Assembly (NCBI RefSeq): GCF_004803895.1
Contig: NZ_CP021978.1
Location: 6,200,001-6,264,000, forward strand
Source of the DNA: Streptomyces hawaiiensis
GTDB lineage: Bacteria; Actinomycetota; Actinomycetes; Streptomycetales; Streptomycetaceae
Direction of reading: 5' to 3'
DNA: 64,000 nt
Shown here piece after piece: positions 16,881 through 26,052 of this stretch (positions are counted from its first letter, which is position 1; every line of letters begins with the position of its first letter). A program made the position numbers and the translations under genes. Below the pieces are notes generated by a model. It was not told where the DNA came from, searched no databases, and saw nothing but the letters and a program-made list of their open reading frames with translations.

Positions 16881-18017
16881 TCAATAGCCGAAGTTCTGCG
16901 TCCACCAGGGGCCGCCGGAGCCGAGCTCGACGCCGACGCCCAGCGTCTTGAAGTCGCAGTTCAGTATGTTGGCGCGGTGGCCGGGGCTATTCATCCAGGC
17001 GTCCATCACGGCAGCGGCGTCGGCCTGGCCGCGGGCGATGTTCTCGCCGCCGAGGTTGGATATCCCGGCCTTCTCGGCCCGGTCCCAGGGAGTGCGGCCG
17101 TCCGGGTCGGTGTGGTCGAAGAAGCCCCGCGCGGCCATGTCCTCGCTGTAGCTCTGGGCCAGGCCGGTCAGGGCGCTGTTGGCGGCGACCGGGCTGCAGC
17201 CCACCTTGGCCCGCTCCTCGTTCACGAGGCTGAGCACCTGGGCCGCGGCCGCGGACTCCCCGGACAGGGCGGCGGAGGCGCCGGGCGCCTTCGGCGCCTT
17301 CGTGGCCTCACGTGAGGGCGTGTGGTCCGGCTTCTCGCTCGGAGTGGCCGCCGGCTTCTTCTTCTCCGGAGTCTTCTCCTGCGTCTTCTCCGGCTTCGCC
17401 GTCTTCTCCGGCGTCTTCGTCGGCGCGGCCGACGACTTCGAGGCGGACGGCGACGGAGAGCCGGAACGCTCGGCGTCCCGGCTGGTGGACGTCTCGTCCC
17501 GGCTGTCGGCGCTGCCGGAGGTGCCGCCCTGCTCGACCGGAGTGTTCGTCGGCGTGTCCCCGGCCTGGACCTTGTCGGCCCCGCCGTTGCCGCCGAGCTG
17601 GTAGTTCTCGAGGCCGGGCACGGCGCCGGTGGCGACCGCGACCGTGCCGAGGGCGACGGCGGCGGAGACGCCGAGCAGTCCGGTGCGCATCGGACGCGCG
17701 GTCTTCTTACGGCGGCGGTGCGAACCCGCGCGCCGGGCGCCGCCGTCGGGCGTGAAGCCGTCGCTCGCGAAGACGGCGGTATCGCCGTGGTCACCCGCGG
17801 TGGGCCCCTCCGCCCCGAACAGGTAGGCCTCGCTCTTCCCGTAGCTGCCGGCGTACGCCTCCGGGTTCAGATAGGGCGCGATGCCCATCGTCGGGGCGTC
17901 GTCCTCCGCGGTGGAGTACAGCGGATCGTGGCCCTCCGCGAAGCCGTCGGCGTGGGTGATTCCCGTGGCGCGGCCCGTGGCGGCGCGGCCGGCGTCGGAG
18001 CGTCGGTGGCGTCCCAT
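16881..18017 (-). CDS. Membrane-anchored CAP/SCP-domain extracellular protein
   Basis: 378 aa. N-terminal cytoplasmic region (about 1-105), a basic HRRRKKTARP stop, one membrane helix GLLGVSAAVALGTVAVATGA (about 115-135), a Ser/Thr/Lys/Pro-rich linker (150-250), and a C-terminal CAP domain (about 255-378). CAP motifs: VNEERAKVGCSPV, GFFDHTDPDGRTPWDR, GENIARG, WMNSPGHRANIL and GVGVELG. The domain should face outside; bacterial CAP proteins are of uncertain activity, some acting on the cell wall. Cys pair in KVGCSPV and LNCDFK may form a disulfide. The start is the GTG/ATG-proximal MGRHRRSDAG typical of this Streptomyces group. Confidence 0.88.
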   Translation of the reverse strand: MGRHRRSDAGRAATGRATGITHADGFAEGHDPLYSTAEDDAPTMGIAPYLNPEAYAGSYGKSEAYLFGAEGPTAGDHGDTAVFASDGFTPDGGARRAGSHRRRKKTARPMRTGLLGVSAAVALGTVAVATGAVPGLENYQLGGNGGADKVQAGDTPTNTPVEQGGTSGSADSRDETSTSRDAERSGSPSPSASKSSAAPTKTPEKTAKPEKTQEKTPEKKKPAATPSEKPDHTPSREATKAPKAPGASAALSGESAAAAQVLSLVNEERAKVGCSPVAANSALTGLAQSYSEDMAARGFFDHTDPDGRTPWDRAEKAGISNLGGENIARGQADAAAVMDAWMNSPGHRANILNCDFKTLGVGVELGSGGPWWTQNFGY

Positions 18018-18178
18018 GTCCTGGCCTTCCTCGTCCTGGCGGTCGACTCGTCCTCGAGATCAACACCAAACTCACTCGATCGTGTGAGTTTCATATGAGA
18101 TTCGTTGAGGGGGGACGGTACCGCATGGCGCAAGTGGAGGAAGTGCCCGGAGGGAGATTGGGCGGTTAGGTTGCAGTC

Positions 18179-18460
18179 ATGAGCGAGGATGTGCGAATGG
18201 TCGCCTGGGTGCGTGGACGCGTCCAAGGTGTGGGTTTCCGCTGGTTCACGCGGGCCAAGGCTCTGGAGATCGGCGGCCTGAGTGGCTTTGCTCTCAATTT
18301 GGGCGACGGCCGCGTCCAAGTGGTCGCCGAGGGCGGGCGCGAGGCCTGCGAAGGGTTGCTGGAGTGGCTCCAGAGTGACGACACGCCCGGCCGCGTGGAA
18401 GGCGTCACCGAGATCTGGGACACACCTCGCGGCGGCTACGACGGCTTCGCCATCCGCTGA
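18179..18460 (+). CDS. acyP: Acylphosphatase
   Basis: Small cytosolic enzyme that hydrolyses carboxyl-phosphate bonds, 93 aa. Catalytic loop [11 protein letters not shown] gives the phosphate-binding Arg21, and [13 protein letters not shown] supplies catalytic Asn40. It sits in the conserved mutM-acyP-smc order. A weak hairpin (CGGGCGGC/GCCGCCCG, 18471-18493) follows the stop. Confidence 0.94.
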   Translation: MSEDVRMVAWVRGRVQGVGFRWFTRAKALEIGGLSGFALNLGDGRVQVVAEGGREACEGLLEWLQSDDTPGRVEGVTEIWDTPRGGYDGFAIR

Positions 18461-18838
18461 GCACGCCCGCCGGGCGGCTCCCGAGGCCGCCCGCGGACGG
18501 CTCGCAGGCGACCGCCCAGGACGGAAACTCGCTGGTGATTGCCAGAACCGCTTGCCTTGGCACGTTCCGCACGCAAGGATGATCGCCACGCCCCGAGGGC
18601 CCCGTAGAAGCCGCAGTACGGCCGTTCCAGGCCGCGCGTGCCCGGGTCGCCCCCCAATACGGGGCGTGATCGTGTTGACCGTCAAACTTTTTGGTGAGAC
18701 GCTGAAAGCCCCGCGCACCTTAGCTGTTTGGCATGGCTGAACGGCAGTACAACTCCAGGCCCTGCCAAGACTGCGGGTGCGAATCCCTCACGACCCACAC
18801 CGCAGCGGTCGGTCACGCATTGTGGAGGACCATCCATC
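18461..18838. other. Intergenic region before coiled-coil gene
   Basis: A 378-bp stretch without a supported gene. It contains a hairpin just after acyP and a TTGACC hexamer at about 18675 that could be a -35 element for the downstream small gene. A tRNA T-arm-like word near 18773-18790 does not fold into a tRNA. No other structure stands out. Confidence 0.5.
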
Positions 18839-19042
18839 ATGGCAAAGGCGCTTCTCGGTTACGTCGGCGGCTCCGACCCTCGACTCCTCGCCGAGATGCG
18901 ACGGCTCCAGCAGCGCGTCCAGGACCTGGAATCCGAACTCGGACGAATCCAGGCGGAGAACGAAGCGCTGACGGCTGCCGCTTCTCACGACAGGATCATG
19001 GAGAGCGTTGACGCACACCAGGCGGAGCCTGCGCTCACCTGA
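18839..19042 (+). CDS. Small conserved coiled-coil protein upstream of smc
   Basis: 67 aa beginning MAKALLGYVGGSDPRLLAEM, followed by a heptad-like helix RRLQQRVQDLESELGRIQAENEAL (a short coiled coil) and a polar tail. ATG 18839 has an excellent ribosome site, TGGAGGA, about 12 bases upstream. Short conserved proteins of this type occur just before smc in streptomycetes; function unknown. Its own terminator follows, so it is transcribed separately from smc. Confidence 0.82.
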   Translation: MAKALLGYVGGSDPRLLAEMRRLQQRVQDLESELGRIQAENEALTAAASHDRIMESVDAHQAEPALT

Positions 19043-19113
19043 TCACTGCACGCTCCACACCAGTACAGCAGTGGTTGGGCGGCTCGTCATAACCGCCTAG
19101 TTGTCAGAAGTGC

Positions 19114-19145
19114 AAGGGACGCCCTGTCGGCGTCCCTTCTTTCTT
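19114..19145 (+). terminator. Rho-independent terminator
   Basis: Perfect 10-bp stem AAGGGACGCC / GGCGTCCCTT with loop CTGTC, followed by CTTTCTT. It ends the small coiled-coil transcript before smc. Confidence 0.88.
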
Positions 19146-19253
19146 GCTCCCGCATCCTTTCACCGTCTTTAACGTCTGATGTGCCCTGCGCGTTCAACGG
19201 CGAAACCGTGGGTTCATGGAGTGAGACCAACCCGGGCGGTAGAGTCCGGCGGC

Positions 19254-22200
19254 GTGCACCTCAAGGCCCTGACCCTCCGCGGGTTCAAGTCGTTCGCCTC
19301 GGCGACCACCCTCCGGTTCGAGCCGGGGATCACGTGCGTCGTCGGACCGAACGGCTCGGGCAAGTCCAACGTCGTCGACGCGCTCAGCTGGGTCATGGGC
19401 GAGCAGGGCGCCAAATCGCTGCGCGGCGGCAAGATGGAGGACGTCATCTTCGCCGGCACCACCGGCCGCCCCCCACTGGGCCGCGCCGAGGTGTCCCTGA
19501 CCATCGACAACTCCGACGGGGCCCTGCCCATCGAGTACGCCGAGGTCACCATCACGCGGATCATGTTCCGCAACGGCGGCAGCGAATACCAGATCAACGG
19601 CGACACCTGCCGCCTCCTCGACATCCAGGAACTCCTCTCCGACTCCGGCATCGGCCGCGAGATGCACGTGATCGTCGGGCAGGGCCAGCTCGACTCCGTG
19701 CTGCATGCCGATCCCATGGGCCGCCGCGCCTTCATCGAGGAGGCCGCCGGAGTTCTCAAGCACCGCAAGCGCAAGGAGAAGGCGCTGCGCAAGCTGGACG
19801 CGATGCAGGCCAACCTCGCGCGCGTGCAGGACCTCACCGACGAGCTCAGACGGCAGCTCAAGCCCCTCGGCCGTCAGGCCGCCGTCGCCCGCAGGGCCGC
19901 CGTCATCCAGGCCGACCTGCGCGACGCCCGCCTGCGCCTGCTGGCCGACGACCTCGTACGGCTCCGGGAGGCCCTCAACGCCGAGGTCGCCGACGAGGCC
20001 GCGCTGAAGGAGCGCAAGGAGTCCGCCGAACAGGAACTGCGCAAGGCGCTCCAGCGTGAGGCCCTCCTGGAGGACGAGGTACGGCAGCTCACGCCGCGCC
20101 TCCAGGGCGCCCAGCAGACCTGGTACGAGCTCTCCCAGCTGGCCGAGCGGGTGCGGGGCACGATCTCGCTGGCCGACGCCCGCGTGAAGAGCGCCACCTC
20201 CGCGCCCCCCGAGGAGCGACGCGGCCGCGACCCCGAGGACATGGAGCGCGAGGCCGCCCGCATCCGTGAGCAGGAGGCCGAGCTGGAGGCGGCTCTGGAG
20301 GCGGCCGAGCGCGCCCTGGAGGACACGGTCGCCCACCGCGCGGAGCTGGAACGCGCGCTCACCCAGGAGGAACGGCGCCTGAAGGACGCCGCCCGCGCCA
20401 TCGCCGACCGGCGCGAGGGCCTGGCCCGGCTCAGCGGCCAGGTCAACGCGGCCCGCTCCCGCGCGGCCTCCGCCCAGGCCGAGATCGAGCGCCTGGCCGC
20501 GGCCCGCGACGAGGCGCGGGAACGTGCCGTCGCCGCCCAGGAGGAGTACGAGGCCCTCAAGACCGAGGTCGACGGCCTCGACGCCGGCGACGCGGAACTC
20601 GCCGGGCAGCACGAGGCGGCGAAGCAGCAGCTGGCCGAGGCCGAGGCCGCCCTCACGGCAGCGCGCGAGGCGGCCACGGCGGCGGAACGCAAGCGCGCCG
20701 CCACGCAGGCCCGCCACGAGGCCCTGGCACTCGGACTGCGCCGCAAGGACGGCACCGGGATACTGCTCGCGGCGAAGGACCGTCTCTCCGGCCTCCTCGG
20801 CCCGGCGGCGGAACTCCTCACGGTGAGCCCGGGGCACGAAGTCGCCCTCGCGGCCGCCTTCGGAGCTGCGGCGGACGCGATCGCGGTGACGAGCCCGTCT
20901 TCGGCAGCAGACGCGATCAGACTCCTGCGCAAACAGGACGGAGGCAGGGCGACTCTGCTCCTGGCCGCAGATCCTTCCCCTGGGGGCGCGGGGCTGCATC
21001 CGACGTGCGGCTGCCGCCGCGTGGGCGCGACCAGCCACGACGAACCCGCGGACACCCGACACCCCTTCGCCGCCGACCTGGTGCGTGGTCCCGCTGACCT
21101 CATGCCCGCCGTACGCCGTCTCCTGCACGGCATCGTCGTAGTCGGCACCCTCGAAGACGCAGAAGACCTCGTCTACACCCACCCCGGCCTCACCGCCGTA
21201 ACGGCCGAGGGCGACCTGCTCGGCGCGCACTTCGCCCACGGCGGCTCCGCGGGCGCCCCCAGCCTCCTCGAAGTACAGGCCTCCGTCGACGAGGCGGCAG
21301 CCGACCTGGAAGAGCTGGCCGTCCGGTGCGAGGAGCTCGCCGAGACCCAGCACGCGGCCGTCGAGCGCCGCGAGGAGTGCGCCGGCCTGGTCGAGGAGCT
21401 GGGGGCGCGGCGCCGGGCCGCCGACCGGGAGAAGTCCGCCGTCGCCCAGCAGCTCGGCCGGCTCGGCGGACAGGCGCGCGGCGCGGCAGGGGAGGCGGAG
21501 CGGTCCACCGCCGCCGCGGCCCGGGCGCAGGAGGCCCTCGACAAGGCGCTCGAAGAGGTCGAGGAACTCGCCGAGCGGCTCGTCGTCGCCGAGGAGATGC
21601 CGATCGAGGAGGAGCCCGACACCTCTGCCCGGGACCGGCTCGCAGCCGACGGTGCCAACGCGCGCCAGACCGAGATGGAGGCCCGCCTCCAGGTCCGTAC
21701 GCACGAGGAACGCGTCAAGGGCCTGGCCGGACGGGCCGACTCCCTGGACCGGGCCGCTCGCGCGGAGCGCGAGGCACGCGCGCGTGCCGAGCAGCGGCGG
21801 GCCCGGCTGCGGCACGAGGCGGCCGTCGCCGAGGCCGTCGGCTCGGGCGCCCGGCAGCTGCTCGCGCACGTCGAGGTCTCCCTGGCCCGAGCCGACGAGG
21901 AGCGCACCGCCGCCGAGGCCGCCAAGGCCCGCCGGGAGCAGGAACTCGCCCGCGCCCGCACCGAGGGGCGCGATCTCAAGGCGGAACTCGACAAGTTGAC
22001 GGATTCGGTTCACCGCGGCGAGGTACTCGGCGCCGAGAAGCGGCTGCGCATCGAGCAGTTGGAGACCAAGGCGCTGGAGGAGCTGGGTGTCGAACCGGCC
22101 GGACTGGTGGCGGAGTACGGACCGCACCAGCTCGTGCCGCCCTCGCCCCCCGCCGAGGGCGAGGAGCTGCCGGAGGATCCGGAGCATCCGCGCAACCGGC

Positions 22201-22859
22201 CGAAGTCGTTCGTCCGGGCCGAGCAGGAGAAGCGCCTGAAGTCGGCCGAGCGTGCCTACCAGCAGCTCGGCAAGGTGAACCCGCTCGCCCTGGAGGAGTT
22301 CGCGGCGCTGGAGGAGCGCCACCAGTTCCTCAGCGAGCAGCTCGAGGACCTGAAGAAGACGCGGGCGGACCTCCTGCAGGTGGTGAAGGAGGTCGACGAG
22401 CGCGTCGAGCAGGTCTTCACCGAGGCCTTCCGCGACACGGCCCGGGAGTTCGAGGGCGTCTTCAGCCGCCTGTTCCCCGGTGGTGAGGGGCGGCTGGTGC
22501 TGACCGACCCCGACAACATGCTCACCACGGGCGTGGACGTCGAGGCGCGTCCGCCGGGCAAGAAGGTCAAGCGGCTGTCGCTGCTCTCGGGCGGGGAGCG
22601 GTCGCTGACGGCGGTGGCGATGCTCGTGTCGATCTTCAAGGCGCGGCCCAGTCCGTTCTATGTCATGGACGAGGTCGAGGCCGCCCTCGACGACACCAAC
22701 CTCCAGCGGCTCATCCGGATCATGCAGGAGCTCCAGGAAGTCTCCCAGCTGATCGTGATCACCCACCAGAAGCGCACGATGGAGGTCGCCGACGCGCTCT
22801 ACGGCGTCTCCATGCAGGGCGACGGTGTGTCGAAGGTCATCAGCCAGCGCCTCCGCTAG
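19254..22859 (+). CDS. smc: Chromosome segregation ATPase SMC
   Basis: Core subunit of the SMC-ScpAB condensin, 1,201 aa. Order: Walker A GPNGSGKSN near residue 33; long coiled coils; hinge at about 500-680 (GILLAAKDRLSGLLGPAAELL onwards); second coiled coil; signature LSGGERSLTAV and Walker B FYVMDEVEAALDD near 1110-1145. GTG 19254 starts the conserved HLKALTLRGFKSFA. Odd feature: residues about 573-595 of the hinge are encoded by a copy of the dispersed repeat also found after recG, giving a Cys-containing loop (HPTCGCRRVGATSH) that is foreign to SMC hinges; the frame stays open. It lies between a small coiled-coil gene and glcP. Confidence 0.97.
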   Translation: MHLKALTLRGFKSFASATTLRFEPGITCVVGPNGSGKSNVVDALSWVMGEQGAKSLRGGKMEDVIFAGTTGRPPLGRAEVSLTIDNSDGALPIEYAEVTITRIMFRNGGSEYQINGDTCRLLDIQELLSDSGIGREMHVIVGQGQLDSVLHADPMGRRAFIEEAAGVLKHRKRKEKALRKLDAMQANLARVQDLTDELRRQLKPLGRQAAVARRAAVIQADLRDARLRLLADDLVRLREALNAEVADEAALKERKESAEQELRKALQREALLEDEVRQLTPRLQGAQQTWYELSQLAERVRGTISLADARVKSATSAPPEERRGRDPEDMEREAARIREQEAELEAALEAAERALEDTVAHRAELERALTQEERRLKDAARAIADRREGLARLSGQVNAARSRAASAQAEIERLAAARDEARERAVAAQEEYEALKTEVDGLDAGDAELAGQHEAAKQQLAEAEAALTAAREAATAAERKRAATQARHEALALGLRRKDGTGILLAAKDRLSGLLGPAAELLTVSPGHEVALAAAFGAAADAIAVTSPSSAADAIRLLRKQDGGRATLLLAADPSPGGAGLHPTCGCRRVGATSHDEPADTRHPFAADLVRGPADLMPAVRRLLHGIVVVGTLEDAEDLVYTHPGLTAVTAEGDLLGAHFAHGGSAGAPSLLEVQASVDEAAADLEELAVRCEELAETQHAAVERREECAGLVEELGARRRAADREKSAVAQQLGRLGGQARGAAGEAERSTAAAARAQEALDKALEEVEELAERLVVAEEMPIEEEPDTSARDRLAADGANARQTEMEARLQVRTHEERVKGLAGRADSLDRAARAEREARARAEQRRARLRHEAAVAEAVGSGARQLLAHVEVSLARADEERTAAEAAKARREQELARARTEGRDLKAELDKLTDSVHRGEVLGAEKRLRIEQLETKALEELGVEPAGLVAEYGPHQLVPPSPPAEGEELPEDPEHPRNRPKSFVRAEQEKRLKSAERAYQQLGKVNPLALEEFAALEERHQFLSEQLEDLKKTRADLLQVVKEVDERVEQVFTEAFRDTAREFEGVFSRLFPGGEGRLVLTDPDNMLTTGVDVEARPPGKKVKRLSLLSGGERSLTAVAMLVSIFKARPSPFYVMDEVEAALDDTNLQRLIRIMQELQEVSQLIVITHQKRTMEVADALYGVSMQGDGVSKVISQRLR
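20975..21037 (+). repeat. Dispersed repeat copy B, in frame inside smc hinge
   Basis: Shares with copy A at 10054-10115 the words GGGGGCGCGGGG (one G longer here), GCGGCT-CCGCCGCG and GGGCGCGACCAGCCA in the same order and spacing. About 63 bp, a multiple of three, so the smc frame is kept. It translates to roughly SPGGAGLHPTCGCRRVGATS. Confidence 0.75.
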
Positions 22860-22901
22860 ATGCGTGGCGCGTACACCGGTCCCACCTGCGGCTCCTCGGT
22901 G

Positions 22902-23024
22902 ACTTCAACTCTTGAACACATAGCCACCACACGCCTGCCCTGATTCACAGCAGAAGAGCTATTGACTTCGAAACTTGAAGGAATAGTCTCGGCAACGTTC
23001 CTTTTACCTTCAGGTACCTTCAGG
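22902..23024 (+). promoter_or_regulatory. glcP upstream region with repeated sites
   Basis: Two related 15-mers, ACTTCAACTCTTGAA (22902-22916) and ACTTCGAAACTTGAA (22965-22979), lie 63 bp apart (about six helical turns) in the same orientation; each contains a TTC/GAA dyad. A -35-like TTGACT overlaps the second. Downstream, TACCTTCAGG is repeated perfectly in tandem (23005-23024). These are plausible operator and promoter elements of glcP; the binding proteins are unknown. Confidence 0.45.
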
Positions 23025-23082
23025 TGGCACCTCGAAGGGCTGATCCCCTCCGGCAGCGTTGCCGGTGGCCCGAGGAGTACAC

Positions 23083-24501
23083 GTGACCAGCACAGCGCAG
23101 GCACCCAAGTCAGGAGCCAGGACGGCTCACCCCGATCATCTCGGGCACGTCATCTTCATCGCGGCGGCGGCCGCGATGGGCGGTTTCCTCTTCGGCTACG
23201 ACAGCTCCGTGATCAACGGTGCCGTCGAGGCCATCCGAGGCCGCTACGACGTCGGCTCCGCAGCCCTGGCCCAGGTCATCGCCATCGCCCTCATCGGCTG
23301 CGCCATCGGCGCCGCCACCGCCGGCCGCATAGCCGACCGGATCGGCCGTATCCGGTGCATGCAGATCGCCGCGGTCCTCTTCACCATCAGCGCCGTAGGC
23401 TCCGCGCTGCCCTTCGCGCTGTGGGACCTCGCCTTCTGGCGCGTCGTCGGCGGCTTCGCCATCGGCATGGCCTCCGTGATCGGCCCGGCCTACATCGCCG
23501 AGGTCGCCCCGCCCGCCTACCGTGGCCGGCTCGGCTCCTTCCAGCAGGCCGCGATCGTCATCGGCATCGCCGTCTCGCAGCTGGTCAACTGGGGCCTGCT
23601 GAACGCCGCCGGCGGTGACCAGCGCGGCAAGCTGATGGGCCTGGAGGCCTGGCAGGTCATGCTCGGCGTCATGGTCGTCCCGGCCGTCCTCTACGGCCTG
23701 CTCTCCTTCGCCATCCCCGAGTCCCCGCGCTTCCTCATCTCCGTCGGCAAGCACGAGCGCGCCCGCGAGATCCTCATCGAGGTCGAGGGCAAGGACGTGG
23801 ACCTCGACGCCCGTGTCGCCGAGATCGAGGGCGCCATGCAGAGCGAGCACCGGTCGAGCTTCAAGGACCTGCTCGGCGGCAGCTTCTTCTTCAAGCCGAT
23901 CGTCTGGATCGGCATCGGCCTGTCGGTCTTCCAGCAGTTCGTCGGCATCAACGTCGCGTTCTACTACTCCTCGACGCTGTGGCAGTCGGTCGGTGTCGAC
24001 CCGACGGACTCGTTCTTCTACTCCTTCACCACGTCGATCATCAACATCCTCGGCACGGTCATCGCGATGATCTTCGTCGACCGCATCGGACGCAGGCCGC
24101 TCGCGATCATCGGCTCGGTCGGCATGGTCGTCGGCCTGGCGCTGGAGGCCTGGGCGTTCTCGTACCACCTGGTCGACGGCAGGCTGCCGGCCGCGCAGGG
24201 CTGGATCGCCCTGATCGCCGCGCACATCTTCGTCCTCTTCTTCGCCCTGTCCTGGGGTGTGGTCGTCTGGGTCATGCTCGGCGAGATGTTCCCGAACCGG
24301 ATCCGTGCCGCCGCGCTGGGCGTGGCCGCCGCCGCGCAGTGGATCGCCAACTGGGCCATCACCGCGAGCTTCCCGTCGCTGGCCGACTGGAACCTCTCCG
24401 TGACGTACGTGATCTACACCGCGTTCGCCGCGCTCTCGATCCCGTTCGTCCTGAAGTTCGTCAAGGAGACGAAGGGCAAGGCCCTGGAGGAGATGGGCTG
24501 A
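23083..24501 (+). CDS. glcP: Glucose permease GlcP, MFS sugar-porter family
   Basis: Proton-linked glucose importer, central to glucose uptake and carbon catabolite repression in Streptomyces. 472 aa, the length of S. coelicolor GlcP. Twelve predicted membrane helices. Sugar-porter signatures: FGYDSSVINGA in TM1, RIADRIGRIR after TM2, PESPRFL before the central loop, QQFVGINVAFYYSS in TM7, DRIGRRPL, and a cytoplasmic tail KETKGKALEEMG. GTG 23083 is preceded by GAGGAG. A hairpin shared with the convergent gene follows. Confidence 0.93.
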   Translation: MTSTAQAPKSGARTAHPDHLGHVIFIAAAAAMGGFLFGYDSSVINGAVEAIRGRYDVGSAALAQVIAIALIGCAIGAATAGRIADRIGRIRCMQIAAVLFTISAVGSALPFALWDLAFWRVVGGFAIGMASVIGPAYIAEVAPPAYRGRLGSFQQAAIVIGIAVSQLVNWGLLNAAGGDQRGKLMGLEAWQVMLGVMVVPAVLYGLLSFAIPESPRFLISVGKHERAREILIEVEGKDVDLDARVAEIEGAMQSEHRSSFKDLLGGSFFFKPIVWIGIGLSVFQQFVGINVAFYYSSTLWQSVGVDPTDSFFYSFTTSIINILGTVIAMIFVDRIGRRPLAIIGSVGMVVGLALEAWAFSYHLVDGRLPAAQGWIALIAAHIFVLFFALSWGVVVWVMLGEMFPNRIRAAALGVAAAAQWIANWAITASFPSLADWNLSVTYVIYTAFAALSIPFVLKFVKETKGKALEEMG

Positions 24502-24560
24502 CCCGCCCCCGCGCTCGGGGAGAAGGGCCAAAGTCCCCGCTGCCCCTCTCCCCGTAACCG

Positions 24561-24601
24561 CCGCCGCCCCGATTCGGCCACTGCCCGAGCCGGGGCGGCG
24601 G
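24561..24601. terminator. Bidirectional terminator hairpin
   Basis: Perfect 11-bp stem CCGCCGCCCCG (24561-24571) / CGGGGCGGCGG (24591-24601) between convergent genes glcP and the 125-aa hypothetical. Confidence 0.75.
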
Positions 24602-24609
24602 TCTGTCCC

Positions 24610-24987
24610 TCACCAGATCAGTACGCCGGCACCGCTTTCCAGGGCGCGCAGGGCGGTCGCTTCGATGTTCCGCAGCCGTGAGCCGAGCTGGTCCCGGCGC
24701 TCCGTGATCCCGCGCGGCCGCTCGGTGGTGGCGGCGATCAGATCGAGGTTCGCCCGCAGCAGTGCCACCTCCCGCAGGAAACCGGGCACCTCGTCGGCCT
24801 CGACGAACAGGTTGTCCTCGGCCAGGACCGGAAGGCGGCGGGCGCCCAGTGAGCGCACCGTCTCCGAGCCCCACACCGTCCGGCGCCAGGACTCGAAGCC
24901 CGCCGAGTCGTCGCACCCCTGCGGGACGTCGAGGACGCGCCACTCGCCGTTCGCGTCGCGCACGAACACATCCACCGCCAAGGTCAT
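24610..24987 (-). CDS. Conserved hypothetical protein, 125 aa
   Basis: MTLAVDVFVRDANGEWRVLDVPQG at the N-terminus, then a largely helical Arg/Glu/Leu-rich body ending ALESGAGVLIW. No signal peptide, membrane segment or known motif that I recognise. Codon bias is strongly Streptomyces-like, supporting a real gene. It lies between convergent glcP and the flavin oxidoreductase gene on its own strand, with about a 50-bp gap to the latter's stop. Confidence 0.75.
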   Translation of the reverse strand: MTLAVDVFVRDANGEWRVLDVPQGCDDSAGFESWRRTVWGSETVRSLGARRLPVLAEDNLFVEADEVPGFLREVALLRANLDLIAATTERPRGITERRDQLGSRLRNIEATALRALESGAGVLIW

Positions 24988-25039
24988 GCGCGCAGTGCAT
25001 CACCGACGGACGGCGACGTGCCAGCGGATATCGGGGACG

Positions 25040-26011
25040 TCAGCCCGCCAGCCGTGGCAGCACCCGCTCGCAGAACAGCCGCAGACTGCGCCACCCCTCC
25101 TCCACCGGCATCCCGCCCGCCAGCGGATGCAGGACATAGGAGTCCAGCCCCAGCGCCACGCACGCGTCCGGGGTGAGGATCCGGTAGACGCCCTCCGCGC
25201 GCAGGTCCTCGACCGTCGTCGCGGCCGACTTCACCGCCGAGCGCACCGCTCCGGACTGCCAGGAGGCGTACGTCCGCGCCTCGTGCAGGAAGTGCCGCCC
25301 GTACCGCGCCCAGGCCCGGTCCGGGTCCTCGGCCACGTGCAGCAGGGGTGTCTCGGCGGCGGGCATCATCACCCAGCCCTCGGTGCCGTACTCGACGAGC
25401 AGCTCCTTGTAGTACGCCTCCAGCTCCGGCAGATGCGCGCTGGGAAAGAAGGGCAGGCCGAGCCGGGCGGCGCGGCGGGCGGCTGCCCTGGAGGAGCCGC
25501 CGACCAAAAGCAGCGGGTGCGGTTCGGTGAAGGGGCGCGGCGTGATGCGGACCGTGCGGCCCCGGTAGGAGAAGGCATCGCCGGTCCACGCCTTGAGCAG
25601 GGTCTCCAGCAGCTCGTCCTGGAGCTTGCCGCGCCGGGCGAAGTCCACGCCGAACAAGTCGTACTCCTCCGGCCGGTATCCGATCCCGGCGACCGTCACC
25701 AGCCGGCCGTTGCTCAGCAGGTCCAGAACGGCGACCTCCTCGGCCAGCCGCAGCGGATCGTGCAGCGGGCCGATGATCGCCGAGACGGTGACCGCGACAC
25801 GCCGGGTGGCGCCGAAGACGGCTCCCGCGAAGGCGAACGGGGACGGCAGCCAGTTGTTCTCGGCCCCGTGGTGCTCCTCCGTCTGCACGGTGGTCATACC
25901 CCGGTCGTCGGCGTACGCCGCCATCTCCAGGGCCGCCCGGTACCGGGCGCCGAGCTCGGCGGGGCCGGCCCCGGGAGCGACCAGGTTGAAGCGTACGACC
26001 GTGACGGGCAT
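25040..26011 (-). CDS. LLM-class F420/FMN-dependent oxidoreductase
   Basis: Luciferase-like monooxygenase fold (TIM barrel), 323 aa. Indicators: TTVQTEEHHGAENNWLPSP near residues 38-55, LDLLSNGRLVTVAGIGYRPEEY near 95-117, and PHPLLLVGGSSRAAARRAA near 165. Substrate is not predictable. Start ATG 26011 has GGAGGGAG about 8 bases upstream; the longer upstream frame is non-conserved. A perfect CTGACG-TAC-CGTCAG palindrome lies 42 bp upstream, suggesting control by a TetR-type or similar repressor. Confidence 0.88.
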   Translation of the reverse strand: MPVTVVRFNLVAPGAGPAELGARYRAALEMAAYADDRGMTTVQTEEHHGAENNWLPSPFAFAGAVFGATRRVAVTVSAIIGPLHDPLRLAEEVAVLDLLSNGRLVTVAGIGYRPEEYDLFGVDFARRGKLQDELLETLLKAWTGDAFSYRGRTVRITPRPFTEPHPLLLVGGSSRAAARRAARLGLPFFPSAHLPELEAYYKELLVEYGTEGWVMMPAAETPLLHVAEDPDRAWARYGRHFLHEARTYASWQSGAVRSAVKSAATTVEDLRAEGVYRILTPDACVALGLDSYVLHPLAGGMPVEEGWRSLRLFCERVLPRLAG

Positions 26012-26052
26012 GGGGTGTCTCCCTCCGCCGGGCGGGTGTCGGGGGACCATAG

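Noticed and set aside
18773-18790. tRNA T-arm-like word GGGTGCGAATCCC
   Set aside because: Only three stem pairs fit, the loop has G in place of the conserved T, and no matching acceptor or anticodon stem is present within 90 bp.
19194-22766. Long minus-strand open frame opposite smc
   Set aside because: Shadow of the smc frame, which has all SMC motifs.
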